A DNA stretch of 64,000 nucleotides, taken from positions 24,184,316 to 24,248,315 of the forward strand of contig NC_135212.1 of assembly GCF_052324685.1 (NCBI RefSeq), in the 5' to 3' direction. A model generated the notes under the pieces. It worked only from the letters and a program-made list of their open reading frames with translations. It had not been told where the DNA came from and did not search any database. The position numbers and the translations under genes were made by a program. Of the stretch, positions 38,211 through 50,440 are shown in pieces (within the stretch, counting starts at the first letter, position 1; the number at the start of each line of letters is the position of its first letter). This DNA comes from Brachyhypopomus gauderio (lineage: Eukaryota > Chordata > Actinopteri > Gymnotiformes > Hypopomidae).

Positions 38211-41200
38211 TCAGCCATCCTGGTGAAGCGTTACAGACACCCTTAGAGGACAAATTTTAAGTGAGTTTTCACCTTCACTGTGAATACCTGGGGCGAAATA
38301 AGGAAAGACTTTCTCAGTAAACTTGTCCTTGAACATGTATATAGTACTCCCATCCACAGCACTGAGGAATGTAACTTTCCCCTTCTCGTAGTCCAATTCC
38401 ACGGTGATTCTTTTGGGCTTTCTCTTCAGGATGAGACGTGTACGAGGAGATGTCTGCGCCCAGTAGTTCTCCCCGTTATTCAGCCCGATGACCCAGAACC
38501 CCTCTGCCGGGTTGAGGAAAGCCGCCATCTTCCTTTTGATGGACTGGCGTGCCACTCCGATGTACCATTCCTGGTTGTCCCCCACCTCCACACCCCAGCT
38601 GTGCTTTCCCGTGGTGAAGCCGGTGGCCGCCAGCACCGCCAGGCGGCCGGAGCAGCGCTCGGGGTTGTCTGGGAGTTGCTGCTTCTTTCCGTAACTCACA
38701 CGCGTGACTTCATCGCTGACGATTAAGTTAGGTTGGGCCGTGTTGGGATCTAGAGCAATGGGACCTGGAAGGTTGAGACGGTTTGGAAAATGGTGAGATG
38801 ACCCCATTCAGCCTTCAGTTCAGTATTTTGTAAAGCATCTGAGCAGCACTGAGAATTCAAAGCACTTCTAGATCTAGATTTGGAACTAATATTAAAAAAG
38901 ATGAAAATTACTTTTAGAAGCCATTCGTGTGTTACCCTTAAGAATGAAGTCTAGGGTAGAGTATGTTTGCCCTAGGTCCAAAAGGAGATGTCACGTACTC
39001 AGTGTACACTCAAGCAGCCCTTTTATTACACACACCTCGACTATAACTATCTTGTAAAATGGCAATACATTTTTAGCAGTAGGCATTATTTGAGTGGCAC
39101 ATATCAAATACCGTGGAAGCTGCCATTATTGACAAATTTCTCCCAGAATGCCCCAATTTTGTCCAAAGGTCAGATATCAGTATACATATATACAGTTGAG
39201 GTGATTGGAGCAATCCTCCCACTTTTTTAAATGTCAGTAAGAGTTTGACAACTCAAGGAAGGACGTTTGTGTACTTCATGGTATTCATTTCCTATTTCTG
39301 TGACTCCGTGCACTATGCATAACAGGTCAGATACAGACATATTGCAACACATGCTTCTGCTTTATATATAGATTTGTACATGTTAACACGCACAATTTGG
39401 CTGTCATATCGTTTACAGTCAACTCTTGTAATCAACCACTGCTGGCACCACCACTGCTGCACTCCACAGTCAGATGACTGACTGTACGAAAGAGTGTTAG
39501 CTAGGAGTTTTAATATGCACTGATATTTTACATTATAAAATAGTTTAACCAAACATTTATGGAAAAAAACATGAACTGATATATTTTTAATTGCATGTTT
39601 AGACTATATACATACAAATAGTGTATAAATACATAAATATATACATACTATATACATCATCTGCCTGTTTTTAAAATGTATGAAAAAATGCACTGAATTG
39701 TGGTACCAAAAATGAAGATTAGAACTTAAGTCACTGTAAAAGCTATAACAGCCCATATAATAGCCAATAGGCACAGCTACACGTCACTACGCAGTCCAGC
39801 ATTTTTTTTATTTAAACCCCTCAGAATTGAATAGTTTGTACATACAGTATTTGACTTCTCCCATGATTCTTTTCCAGACTCCGTACTTTAACGATGCCAG
39901 GTACTGAGCTGTGTCTATCAGGGCGTCTTTTGGGTACTCCGCTTCCTCTATTGGGTAACAAACCCTGTAATATAGTAGAACATAAATCACTAGTTTACTA
40001 AGTAAGGGCTGCTGACGGTGTATGTCAGCATTTCTTACTGTTTGATGCTTGATTGTAAGAGCTCGACTGTTTAGGCAAATGCTCCAAGATAATAACATTT
40101 ATTTGCATACCTTCGTACGGCTTCTTTCCAGTCCTTTAAAAGAGAAATTGGTTTGTCACCAATCAATACAGAGCTTAGAACAATGTTTAACATTCAGTGT
40201 TTTTGTGGTACTTTTACAGACCCTTAAAAATGATAAATCATCGGATCTCAACGTGTTTTCAGTGTCTTCGATGATCTCCGAGATGTCTGCAAACGTCTGT
40301 GTGATGTTCTCCAGCTGTTTCCTGACCACCCGACCCTTCCTGTTGGTCTCCGCCTGCAGCACAGTTAGCCGGGCCGCTTCCTCCTCTCTCAAAAGCTGGT
40401 GCATCTTCTCAAACTCCTCTCTGATTTGGGCCTCTGTCTGAACCGCTTGGTTCTATGGACAAACAGGAAATTTTAATTTTCAGTATAAAAGAGGTATGTC
40501 GTGGTTTGCCAGTGTTGATTGGGATCATCATAACAGCTTTTGCCTGAGGTAACGTCTAGAGAAGCCACTATATTGTTTTGTTGAAGAGTGAAAGGGAGTA
40601 GCAACTCGGTAGCATTTTAATGAGTTTATGCTAACTGGTCTTTTCATTTACTGTTAGCCTTTTTTGTGTGTGAAGCATTCTGTTAAAGATTTGAAAGGGC
40701 TTGGTGTATTTAGGGTTACCTGTATGTATTCTCCAAGCTTCTCCAGATTTCTCTTCATGCTTTCAATGCTGTACAGGTGTTCTCTCAATACTTCATACTT
40801 GTTTGAAAGTTCTTTCTGCAGGTTATATCATTTTAGGTGTATCAGGCAATGTGAGAAAGGATCATGAACAAAAAAAAAACTAGTCATCTTCAAGGCCTGA
40901 CTCTTTGGGCAAGTTCAAGTTTACGCCTATAATAGATGAAGTACATACAATAATCCAAACATTATAACACCAGTATTGTTACCTTTCTGGCGGCTGCGGC
41001 TTCTGAGATGGTATCACAGTCGTGGTCTTTATGGTCCCGTGAACTGTGGCAAACGATGCAAATCGGCTTGCAGTCTTTGCGACAGAACAGCTTAAGTTCC
41101 TCATTGTGTACGGAGCAAAAGTCATCTTGTTTGACTGAGACCACGCTAGCCTGTGTTTTGAAGGTGTCTGAGGCTATCTTCAGTGCCAGGTTGATCGGCG

Positions 41201-41384
41201 GTCTCCATGTGTTCTCCTTACAATGACACAGCGGGCACGTTAGGGAGCCCTTCCATTCCCAGTGTGACTGAATGCATACCTTGCAAAAGTTGTGTTGACA
41301 CGTCAGAGTGACCGGGAAGCTGAAGACCTGACAGCACATGGAACACAGTAGATCTTCCTCATTGAATGGACATGACATTGCCAT
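38211..41384 (-). CDS. TRIM35-like RING / B-box / coiled-coil / PRY-SPRY E3 ligase
   Basis: Six exons: 41384-40983, 40815-40720, 40452-40222, 40133-40111, 39964-39846, 38764-38211; 474 residues. The RING (CSMCCQVF, CQHNFCKVC, CPLC) and B-box (CSVHNEELKLFC, CKPICIVCHSSRDHKDHDC) are in exon 1. The coiled coil covers exons 2-3 (EEFEKMHQLLREEEAARL). The 23 bp exon is the usual tiny TRIM exon. PRY/SPRY fills the last exons (LDPNTAQPNLIVSDE, CPLRVSV). Order and wording (DDLSFL, LIDTAQYL-SLKYGVWK) resemble TRIM35 most, a subfamily greatly expanded in fish, so no one-to-one symbol is given. Such proteins are ubiquitin ligases, often in innate immunity; the target is unknown. Start chosen at MAMSCPF; an in-frame ATG also exists at 41507. 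Exon 3 uses a GTCTGT donor. Confidence 0.9.
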
Positions 41385-41507
41385 TGTTTTGGAGTTTAAT
41401 CTCCTAAAAGTGGATAATGCACTCCCTGTTGAGTCAAAGTGCTCAGACTTCTCAGCAAGTCTTAAAAAAAAAACCTGTTGAACTTGAAGTGCATAGCGTC
41501 TTACCAT

Positions 41508-43541
41508 TGCGAAAATATTTTGACGTCACCTAGGTGCACAGGTTTCTATTACCGATTCTATGAGGTCACATTTGCTTGAAAACATTCCAGTGTTACAGTT
41601 TAATTAAAAGGATGAGGCTGCCTGTAAATGTAGCAAAGATTCTTTTAATTGCATTTTCTCTATAAAAGTCATCAGTCCACAGGGTATTTTAAGCATTCTC
41701 AAACATTTGTTGTATTTTTAGGTACATAAGCAGAGCTTCAACCTGATTCCAAAGCACAAACATGCTCATATTGTAAAGATCAAATGTAGAGGTAGTTATG
41801 GTCTGGTGTTTGCCAGGATGGGATAACACTACATTGGGCAACAGCAATTTGTTAGTAAAACCGGACAGTTATAGTCATTTTGAATACAAAATGTATAATT
41901 ATTAAATATAGGTTAAAAATAGTAAGTATGAAAAGACAAAAACAGAAGAGCAGCATTATCTCACTTTGCTCCTGCTGAGATATGAATTCATTTAATCCAT
42001 ATTCATTTTATTCCATAATGCATGTTGACTTACTGAGTAAAATGTGATGGATATGATGAAAGATAATTCTTTGTTTAGTAAGCCAGATTATCTGAGTCAT
42101 TGTGTAAGATGAAGAAAACAAATTAAAGAGTATAAATACTATATAGTATGCTTCCAATTTTAAATATATATTTTATATGTTGTACATGCAGTGTTTGCTA
42201 CATGCCCATTTTTTAAATCTCGGAAATAACTTATGTGAATAACAAAGATCAGTCACAGGTCACAGCTCACATCAGACTGAGACCATCAGGAGCATTGTAC
42301 CTGCCAGGCAGAGCCGGAGTGGTTAATCGGGAGATTGGGAGGATTCCCGATGGGCCGGCTCATGTCAATCTCTAGTTTGGGCCGATTGGGAGGGAAAAAT
42401 AATTTTGGGCCGGATTTGGGCATGAAACTCCCGGGCTGAAAAAGGAGCCCACTCCGGCCCTGCTGCCAGGTGAGATGTTCAGGTGTGTTAGAGTAGGGTG
42501 AACACAAAAAGGTGCAGGGAGAAGGCTCGGGTTAAGAACTGAAAATAAAATGAACCATTTAATAATTTGACAAAACATCTAAAATCATTTTAAGTTTGGA
42601 AAAAAAACTGCACATAAATAAATGGGGAAATAAAACAGGACAAAAAGAATAAAGCATTCCTGAAATTTCAAACATTTCAGTGCTTATAGGTGTCTAAAAA
42701 AACAAACAAAACCCCAACTAACAGATTACATCAGTTGTATGAAACAGATCACATCCGTGTTGTATGAAATTTTTGTTGCCTAAAAGGTCTCGGATCAGAT
42801 TACATAGCTATTTGGTCAAATAAGTAGACCATTATAGCATATCCTTGGCTAGCTAACAGAGCTTGATAATTAACAAAAGAAGATTCTGGAAAAGCTATAA
42901 AGATATTTACTTTCAGCATTAATATCACCTAAACAAAATGAATGTTTAGTACTTTACTGATAGTGTTGATAAAGATAACAACAAATGAAAATATCTTTGC
43001 AGTTTGACCGTTTGCATAACTGCATATTTAATTACTTGTTTAATTGAATTTACAGGTACCAAATGATGGACTGACCCACAAATCCTAGATCTACTCAAAT
43101 AATCATTCATGAAAACATGATTGCCAGTATTCACTAACTTTCCAAGACCAGGTGTACAGTAACCATCTTTTTGACTCGTCAGCTGTTTGCCAGCTGGTCC
43201 TCTGAGTGCTTGGTGTCTATGCCACAGCTTAAGGACGGCCCCACAGGTCCATGTATACAGCACACGTGACACACGTTTGACATCTCCCAGCACAGCACAA
43301 ACATTAATGCTCGGTTCTGACTGCTGAACCTCTCCATTATGATGATCTTCTCTACGTGGGATGGCGTGTTCCGTCGCTGTGTGATTCGTTCATTTCTGAT
43401 GACATAAACCAGGTGGATCTGAACACTCACTGTTTCTGTTCTCTTTCTGTGTCTCCTAGTGGAGAAACGTTCGGTCTACCTCAAGAGGAGCCACTCTGAC
43501 TGATCATCTAGTCCAAGGCAGAACCTTTTCACTACAGAGCA
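41508..43541. other. Intergenic spacer between TRIM35-like gene and rapsn
   Basis: AT-rich sequence that must include the rapsn 3' UTR (running down from 43541) and the TRIM upstream region. A hAT-type MITE lies at 42309-42462. No other coding or RNA feature is supported. Confidence 0.6.
42309..42462. mobile_element. hAT-type MITE with perfect 8-bp target duplication
   Basis: A 154 bp element begins CAGAGCCGGAGTGG and ends with its near inverse, CCACTCCGGCCCTG read outward with one mismatch. It is flanked by identical CTGCCAGG copies at 42301-42308 and 42463-42470. An 8-bp duplication with CAG...CTG ends is the hallmark of hAT elements. It has no coding capacity. Confidence 0.88.
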
Positions 43542-46500
43542 TCATACAAAACCTGGCTTCATGGAAGAGCGGCGACATTTAGGACAGCCCTGTGTCCCGT
43601 TTGTTTGCAGACACCTGTTTAAAAGAGAGAGAATCGATTGACCAGCATCTGCATTTCTGGATCTATCCTAAATGACATACATGATGATGTCCTCTGATCA
43701 AGCATTACAGGTTCACACAGGGGCATGCTCACAACCTCACAAGGTCTTCACAGGGGTCATGAGGCAGGTGCCTTGTTTGTTGGGATGAATTAAACCCAGA
43801 ACACCTCTGGAAGACTCAACAGTGAGGTCTGACATTCCACCCCTATCTCACTTTTAAACCAATGATCCATCACACACATTTAAACATAAACCCAACATTG
43901 GACTTCCTGATGCCTGTGACCATACCCTGTCCTAGTGACATTATTAATGCATGATGACTGACTGCTGCAGGTCAATTAAGACGTTATGCACTACACACAA
44001 CTGCACACACTGAATTAACCTCCCTATATTTACCAAATACACTATATTGCCAAAAGTATTCACTCACCCATCCAAATGATCGGAATCAGGTGTTCCAATA
44101 ACTTCCATGGACACAGGTGTATAAAATTAAGCACCTAGACATGCAGAAAGAATGGGTTCCTCTCAGCAGCTCAGTGAATTCCAGCGTGGAACTGTGATGT
44201 GATGCCACCTGTGCAACAAATCCAAGTCGTGAAATTTCCTCGCTCCTAAATATTCCACAGACAACTGTCAGCTGTATTATAAGAAAATGGAAGTGTTTGG
44301 GAACCACAGGAACTCAGCCACGAAGTGGTAGGCCTCGTAAACTGATGGAGCAGGGTCAGTGGATGCTGAAGCGCGTAGTGCGAAGAAGTTGTCAACTTTC
44401 TGCAGTCAATCACTACAGACATCCAACTTCATGTGGTCTTCAGATTAGCTCACAAACAGTGCACAGAGAGCTTCATGGAATTGGTTTCCATGATCGAGCA
44501 GCTGCATCCAAGCCATACATCACCAAGTGCAATGCAGACTGTCGGATGCAGTGGTGTAAAGCACGCCACCACTGGACTAGAGCAACGGACGCATGTTCGC
44601 TGGAGTGACGAATCGCACTTCTCCACCTGGCAATCTGATAGACGAGTCTGGGTTTGGCGGCTGCTAGGAGAACGGTACTTGTCGGACTGCATTGTGCCAA
44701 GTGTAAAGTTTGGTGGAGGAGGAACTATAGTGTGGGGTTGTTTTTCAGGAGCCTTGGACCCTTAGTTCCAGTAAAAAGAACTCTTAATGCTTCGGCATAC
44801 CAAGACATTTTGGACAATTCCATGCTCCCAACTTTTTTGGAGCTGGCCCCTTCCAGCATGACTGTGCACCCGTGCACAATGCAAGGTCCATAAAGACATG
44901 GATGGCAGAGTCTGGTGTGGATGAACTTGACTGGCTCATATGTGAGTCAAAGAAGGTGTGCAAATACTTTTGGCAATATAGTGTAGCGTATAGCAAGCAG
45001 GACACACTGTATGAAAACACTGCATGTTTTCACAGTTCCTCATAACCAGGGTTCAAATTAAGCCTAGTCAAACATCATACACATGTTGATTTGGTCCAAA
45101 AATAAAACTGAACCACTAACCAGTTGCTGATGGCTTCTTTTTGGACTTGCAACACCCCCCTAAAGTGATCCACAGTACATACTAAGGCTGCTAAACAAAC
45201 ACTTTGGTCTCTTTCTGCTATTCACCACAAGGACACATACTTGAGGTGAAAAATGTGGGAGCAGGGCAGGGCCTGCAGCTGCTGGTTCTTCTCGCCGATG
45301 GACTCGCCACACATGCCGCAGTAGAGCTCCAGCTCCTCCACACACTGCAGGAACTTCACCACCTGCTCCCTGAGCTCCTCCTGCCGCCCGCTGCTGCGGT
45401 GGACGCCTTCCGTCAGCCAGTGCACCTTCAGCGAGCAGAGCTGCGGAAGACCGCATCACTTCAGCCACACGCAGAGACAGCTGACGCCATTACAGCACGG
45501 GCCGGCACGAGATCTCTCTCTCTCTCTCTCGCCGTTATCCCAGTGTGTACAGAGTGGGTTTCAACCCAGAGCTTCCAGAAAAGGCTCAGCACCTTGGGAA
45601 GAGCTCAGGTGGCTAAGACTTTAAGTTCTGCTAGTGCAAGTTTGAGTAAGGTACAAAATACACAAAGTGAAACAACATGCCTTGTATCCGATTGCCTCCG
45701 ACAGCTCGTATGCTCGCTGAAGAGAGTCCAGCGCCTGGAGGAGAGAAGAAAATGACTGATTGCTCAGATATATAATAAAGAAAACCTTAAGGGTCATAAA
45801 CTTAAGTAATAAGTAGATTTTTATATATATGTGAGTTATATACTCACATATATGAGTATGTGAGTTATATACTTTCAAGCCTCCTTTGTATTGTTAATCA
45901 ATTTGTTTAAAAGCTATTTCTCAACCTTGTCATCTTCCTTCTGCAGTAGCCAGCACTTCCCCACGCCTAAGTAGATGGCTGCTTGACCCAGACGGTTGCC
46001 AATCTCTGTCATTATACACATAGAAGACTCGTAGCGAGGGAATGCTTTCTAAACAGGTGAGAGAGGATCAATACTGTAAGGGGCCCTAAACACAGTACAG
46101 ATGAACAATAGCAAAACACGGACACAAGCATAAATCTTAACGGGTTGGAGTCCAGAGCTGTGTAGATATAAAATTTAAATATTTAACTTACTGTACAGAC
46201 AAAACTGAAACAGTTAACTAACTGCACAGCCCAAACTAAAATAGTGTTATTAAAAAAAATTCAGGGCTGAAACAGACTTACCTCAACATCTTTTCGGCAG
46301 CGATGAATATCAGCAAAATTCAGCAGACAAAGGGCCTGCAGAGGTCGATCGCCGTGCTGCAGAGCAATTTTCATCGACTCCTGTGTGTAATGAGGGTTTG
46401 CGTTAGGATCGTCTCCTCCTTAAAATAAAGTCAAGTGTATGAGCATTGCACAAACACATTCTGCATTTTCAGAAAACATCTCTGTGGCACTGCTGTGAGC

Positions 46501-48889
46501 ACGAAGGCTTAAATGTGATCTGTACTGTAACACGGTTATAAATGCCACTCGGTAATGGGTTGCCAACAGCGGGTCATTGTGATGCCCGTGGTCCAGAGCA
46601 CTGGCCCTTTGTCTCGCCCCTCTCCCCACCATTAGACGGGGGTGACGACTACGTTCTTCATAATCGCCCCTCGCAGACGGTGCCTCAGCTCTTGGCTGAC
46701 ATATTTTTATCAGGCATAGTGAAGAGGCCGGGTCAGCCTGGGGCTCAGACCTCGGGTCTGGCACAAGACCTAGAAACAGCTGCACCTGTCAGTTGTTGGT
46801 CCCCCCCAGCTCACTCGCACACAGCCACATTGAGTAACACAGATCTGAGAGCAGAGCCGTGCCAAGGGGACTAATACAAACGATCACATGTGGCAGCCAG
46901 AGGGATTAAGGTGATGGAACTGATAAACACTCATTCACGTGACTACTGATGCAAGCCGGGGTGTGTTCAGACGCGTGTTTGCCAGTGGAACTCTGAAAAC
47001 TCAATGTTTGTGGTCTTAAGGTAGTAGTTGCTAACCATACTGGGCTTTACTAGACTTTGGGAGATTTGACCAATGTACTGCCCCCAGTTCTGTGGAGGGA
47101 AGCATGCAAAGAGCAGAGGTGTCAATTCCAGGTTCAGAAAGTAAAAGTCCTCACCAGGGTTTTGCTCAGGCTTCCTGGATTGTGTTGATTCCACTAATTT
47201 TACCTGGATTGCACTAATTAGAAAATCTAGCAAGTTTGAGCAAAATCCTGGTGAGGACTTTTACTTTCTGAACCTGGAATTGACACCTCTGACAAAGAGT
47301 GGAAAACACGACTACAACAACCCCACTGTGACGAGCACTGTCCGGAGCATTATGGGCCCTGGGCCTCAGGGCCCCAAGCGAGCACAGAACCCTGGACTAG
47401 CGTGTACCTCACAGCACTCCATGGCGTCGGGCAGGCGATCCAGCTTCCTGTAGGCCACGGACATGTGGTACTGACTCATTGCGCGGTACTTCAGGCTCCA
47501 GCCCTTGCCGTAGTCGTTCACGAGCTCGGCGGCTTTGCATGGAAAGAACAGAGCCTTCTCGTAGTCCTGCGAGAACATGGAGGACACATGTTCATACTAG
47601 TCTGTATGCACTGTACAGTATCCACTGATCTGGTCATTGATGGATAAGTGAGTGAAATAAAGATTTTTTTTTAAGAGTTTTCATTATTTATTTGGCCTTT
47701 GACATTACGTAAATTTGAATAATATATGAAAATTACCACAGGTGTTAAACTCCAGACCTCAAATCCAGTTTTTGATGCAATTTTTTACTTGGTTAATTAA
47801 ACAATTAATATAATGTAATGTAATTAATTTGTGCAAGTTTGTCAGCCTTCATGACATAAGTAAAGCAACATGTAAAATCTGTAGTACCTGCCCCTCTATG
47901 GATGTTATATAGTGAACATCTCTAACATGCCTATGTTGTTTGACACTGGCAACCTGTAATAACAAAAGTACAGTACTGCATCGTGGATTTGGAGTTGGGA
48001 GATGAATACCCATGAGTACTAGAAAGTTCAACATGGACCAGGTCTGCATTTTTTTATATTCTGCCGCTTGTTGGCTTTGACATACGAGTACATTCTCCAC
48101 ATACCACTTTATCCCAGACTGATTACAACAGACCATTCCAGGGATCTGAAGGATTAGACTCCCCAGATCTGCAGTGTCAAGGTGAGTGCACAAGCCTAAA
48201 TCTGTACCGGCCTGCTTTGTGTGTCCTGTCTGCTGATATGTTGCATATTGCATGTTGGCAGTTTATTGCAACCATGTAATCAGTGATGCTTATTTTAACA
48301 ATGAATTACTGCAGTACTCTGACAGGAGGCTGTATGCGGCAGAAACTTTTGGACGTATAGAGGGTGGGGGGGTGGGGGGGGTGACAAGGTGTTGAGTGTG
48401 AAATGATCGCATGCGACAGCAGAGCAAAATTCCAAGTAGCTCAAGTTATACAACTTCTGAATGGAGCAGAACACAACAGAACAGCATGTACAGTTCAGAA
48501 GAGAAGAGCGATGACACGGCATTGTGGGACAGCACCTTTAGCTGGATGTAGAAGTTGCCCAAGCTGCAGCACACCCTGCACTCCAGCATCTTGTCGTCGT
48601 TGTTGTGGGCGTAGCGCAAGGCCTTCTCGTAGCTCTCCAGGGCTTTCTGAAAGACGCTGAGACCCAGGAACGCGTTGCCCATGCTCAGGCACACCTGGCC
48701 GTTGAGCTGCAGGCTCACCGTGGTGCCCTGCATGTTCAAGCAGGTCTTGCAGTATGAAATGGTCTTCTGGAAGTCGCAGAGTTTTTCGTTGCTGCGAGCC
48801 AGGTTCAGGTAGCCTTCCGTTAGGTAGTCTGGGTCCTCCATCTCCCGCGCTGTGTCGATCTGAGCAAGGGCGTACTGATAGTGGAGTGA

Positions 48890-48922
<33 letters not shown>

Positions 48923-50118
48923 TGTGTGCACACATCAATGGACAGCAGCATAACAGAAAAGCAATGTATAAATTACTTAGGACAGAGGATTATGATCACA
49001 CATTCTGCGCGCTCATGAACTAGTGGAATTCTCTAATGCAAGCTCTACTGTAATTTACACACAGCATCAATGAACCAGCAGTGAACCCATCACACCATGT
49101 ACTACTGTACTACTGGAAATGGGTCCTTGTCATCCAAATGTTCCTCTTACCTGCCTCAATAAACCACACACCCTCTTAGTCAAGTAGGCTCTTGGAAGAG
49201 CACTGCTCAGAAAGGTTATATAGATACTTCATAGAGGAATGAGGACTATTTCTACTACTCTGTTCACCACTGACAAGTATTTTGTTCCTGCTGTTTAAGT
49301 GTATTGACTCGCTAATGAACTCTTCACTAAACTTAGCCAAGCATGTTCCTGTGTGTGTAAGGGGCTCTATGTCAACAAGATACAGCAAGCCAAGGATCAT
49401 ATAGCATGAGGATCTCCTTTTCTACGGAAGCTGCAAATTAAAAATGGCTCCACGAGATTTACATGGACCTTTTTGCACTTATTTTTTGGTCACTGAGCCT
49501 TTTCGTCATCTTTTTCATATTAAATATGCTTGCTTGATTATTCACAGCAGTCCTCAAATAATAAACTATTAGTAGTTTATTATTAAATGACAATCCACAA
49601 AACATTTAACTTAAGATGAGGTCATGGAAATATTAGCATTAGGCAACATTTTGTTAGGTAAAGTTTTATGTGTCTGACCTGTAAATATCTTGAAAATAAT
49701 ACTGGATTGTATATTCAACCATAAAAGCTTATGTAAGGTCCCTGTTCTCAGTTTTCTGTGGTACTAAGCAGACCAATAGGCTACTAACATTTAAAAGTGG
49801 ATGCCAAGTGTATTTATAAAGAACATCTAATAAAAATCAAGCCTCTCAAAGTGGCACTCATTAATAATGTAGTTGATTGAAAGGGCATGTAAATGTTAGT
49901 AAAACCCTCATAAAGAAGCAGCTTACCTTTAACATCTCTCTGTATTTACCCATCTCTGAATGGGCTGTAATCAGGCAACCCAAAGCCCTGAACTTCCCCC
50001 CAGGATCTGTCGTCTTCTCCAGCACCTTCATCCAAACATGTAAAGCTTTCTCCGTCTCGTTGGACTGGTAAAGCCTCAGACCTTTCTCAATCTGTTGCTT
50101 CGTTTGGTCCTGGCCCAT
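43542..50118 (-). CDS. rapsn: RAPSN (rapsyn): acetylcholine-receptor clustering protein
   Basis: Eight exons: 50118-49927, 48874-48536, 47566-47408, 46380-46282, 46048-45926, 45734-45681, 45440-45241, 43614-43542; exactly 412 residues, as in human. Rapsyn binds muscle nicotinic receptors under the postsynaptic membrane and clusters them downstream of agrin/MuSK. The N-terminus MGQDQTKQQ gives the myristoylation glycine. Seven TPR-type repeats follow ([49 protein letters not shown]). The C-terminal RING-H2 ([26 protein letters not shown]), needed for its E3 activity, is split over the last two exons and ends KPGFV. Exon 6 uses a GC donor (AAG|GCATGT at 45680). Intron 3 holds a MITE; the last intron holds a Tc1 copy. 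The kbtbd4/ddb2 neighbourhood matches human 11p11.2. Confidence 0.97.
44040..44983 (+). mobile_element. Defective Tc1/mariner element in rapsn last intron
   Basis: Inverted ends CACTATATTGCCAAAAGTATT (44040-44060) and its exact reverse complement (44963-44983) are flanked by TA on each side. The total is 944 bp, shorter than intact fish Tc1 copies. A decayed transposase is readable in pieces on the plus strand: an N-terminal DNA-binding part (LSEFQRGTV near 44172, PRSGRP near 44318), [16 protein letters not shown], the WSDES box with the first catalytic Asp near 44604, and [15 protein letters not shown]. The reading frame shifts after about 44580, an in-frame stop follows the GCFSGALDP segment, and the third of the gene after LDW is missing. 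It cannot encode an active enzyme. Confidence 0.93.
46540..46860. promoter_or_regulatory. Candidate muscle enhancer in rapsn intron 3 with paired E-boxes
   Basis: A GC-richer island of about 300 bp in otherwise AT-rich intron contains two abutting E-boxes, CAGCTG and CACCTG (46777-46788). These are the variants preferred by MyoD-family factors, which are known to drive RAPSN. This is inference from motif and composition only. Confidence 0.3.
47114..47291. mobile_element. Fold-back hAT-type MITE in rapsn intron 3
   Basis: A 178 bp element has arms of 55 bp (47114-47168 and 47237-47291) that are perfect inverted repeats over the outer 45 bp and differ once in the whole arm. Ends are CAGAGGTG...CACCTCTG. 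Flanks GCAAAGAG and ACAAAGAG match at seven of eight positions, fitting an 8-bp hAT target duplication. It has no coding capacity, and the near-identical arms suggest a fairly recent insertion. Confidence 0.88.
48886..48914. repeat. (GT)n microsatellite beside rapsn exon 2
   Basis: The GT tract (CA on the rapsn strand) begins about 12 bp upstream of the exon 2 acceptor and so replaces the usual pyrimidine tract. Confidence 0.85.
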
Positions 50119-50440
50119 CTCTACAACAATGTGCTTCATAAAAATACTCATCCACCTGGCTCTCTGGCCTTCGGACGCCAGAGTACAATCCTACGACCGC
50201 CTTTAGGACAACAGAAGTGCGAACGAAGGATCCACAGCTGGCCGCCGCCTCCACCAGACACTTCAGTCCGTAGCTCTCAGATTCGGGTGCAGAGAGATGA
50301 GGAAGAAACTGGATCTACCGCATGCGAGAGTCTCGGAACCAAACCTGCCATTGCGCTCATTGCCACCACAAAACCCGAGGGAAAATCGATCGTGCTCCTT
50401 ACACCTGAATCTTCTTAAACAGCTGCCATATACGTCTTAG
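50119..50440 (-). promoter_or_regulatory. rapsn promoter region with four E-boxes
   Basis: Within 310 bp upstream of the rapsn ATG there are CACCTG (50153-50158), CAGCTG (50235-50240), CACCTG (50402-50407) and CAGCTG (50420-50425). Myogenic bHLH factors activate RAPSN through such sites in mammals. Use here is inferred. Confidence 0.5.

Noticed and set aside
46540-46874. 110-codon plus-strand frame in rapsn intron 3
   Set aside because: No family resemblance; it reflects the GC-rich patch, which is better considered as possible regulatory DNA.
47740-47800. Another hAT-like end (GGTGTTAAACTCCAGACC)
   Set aside because: Only one end is recognisable; no inverse partner or duplication found.
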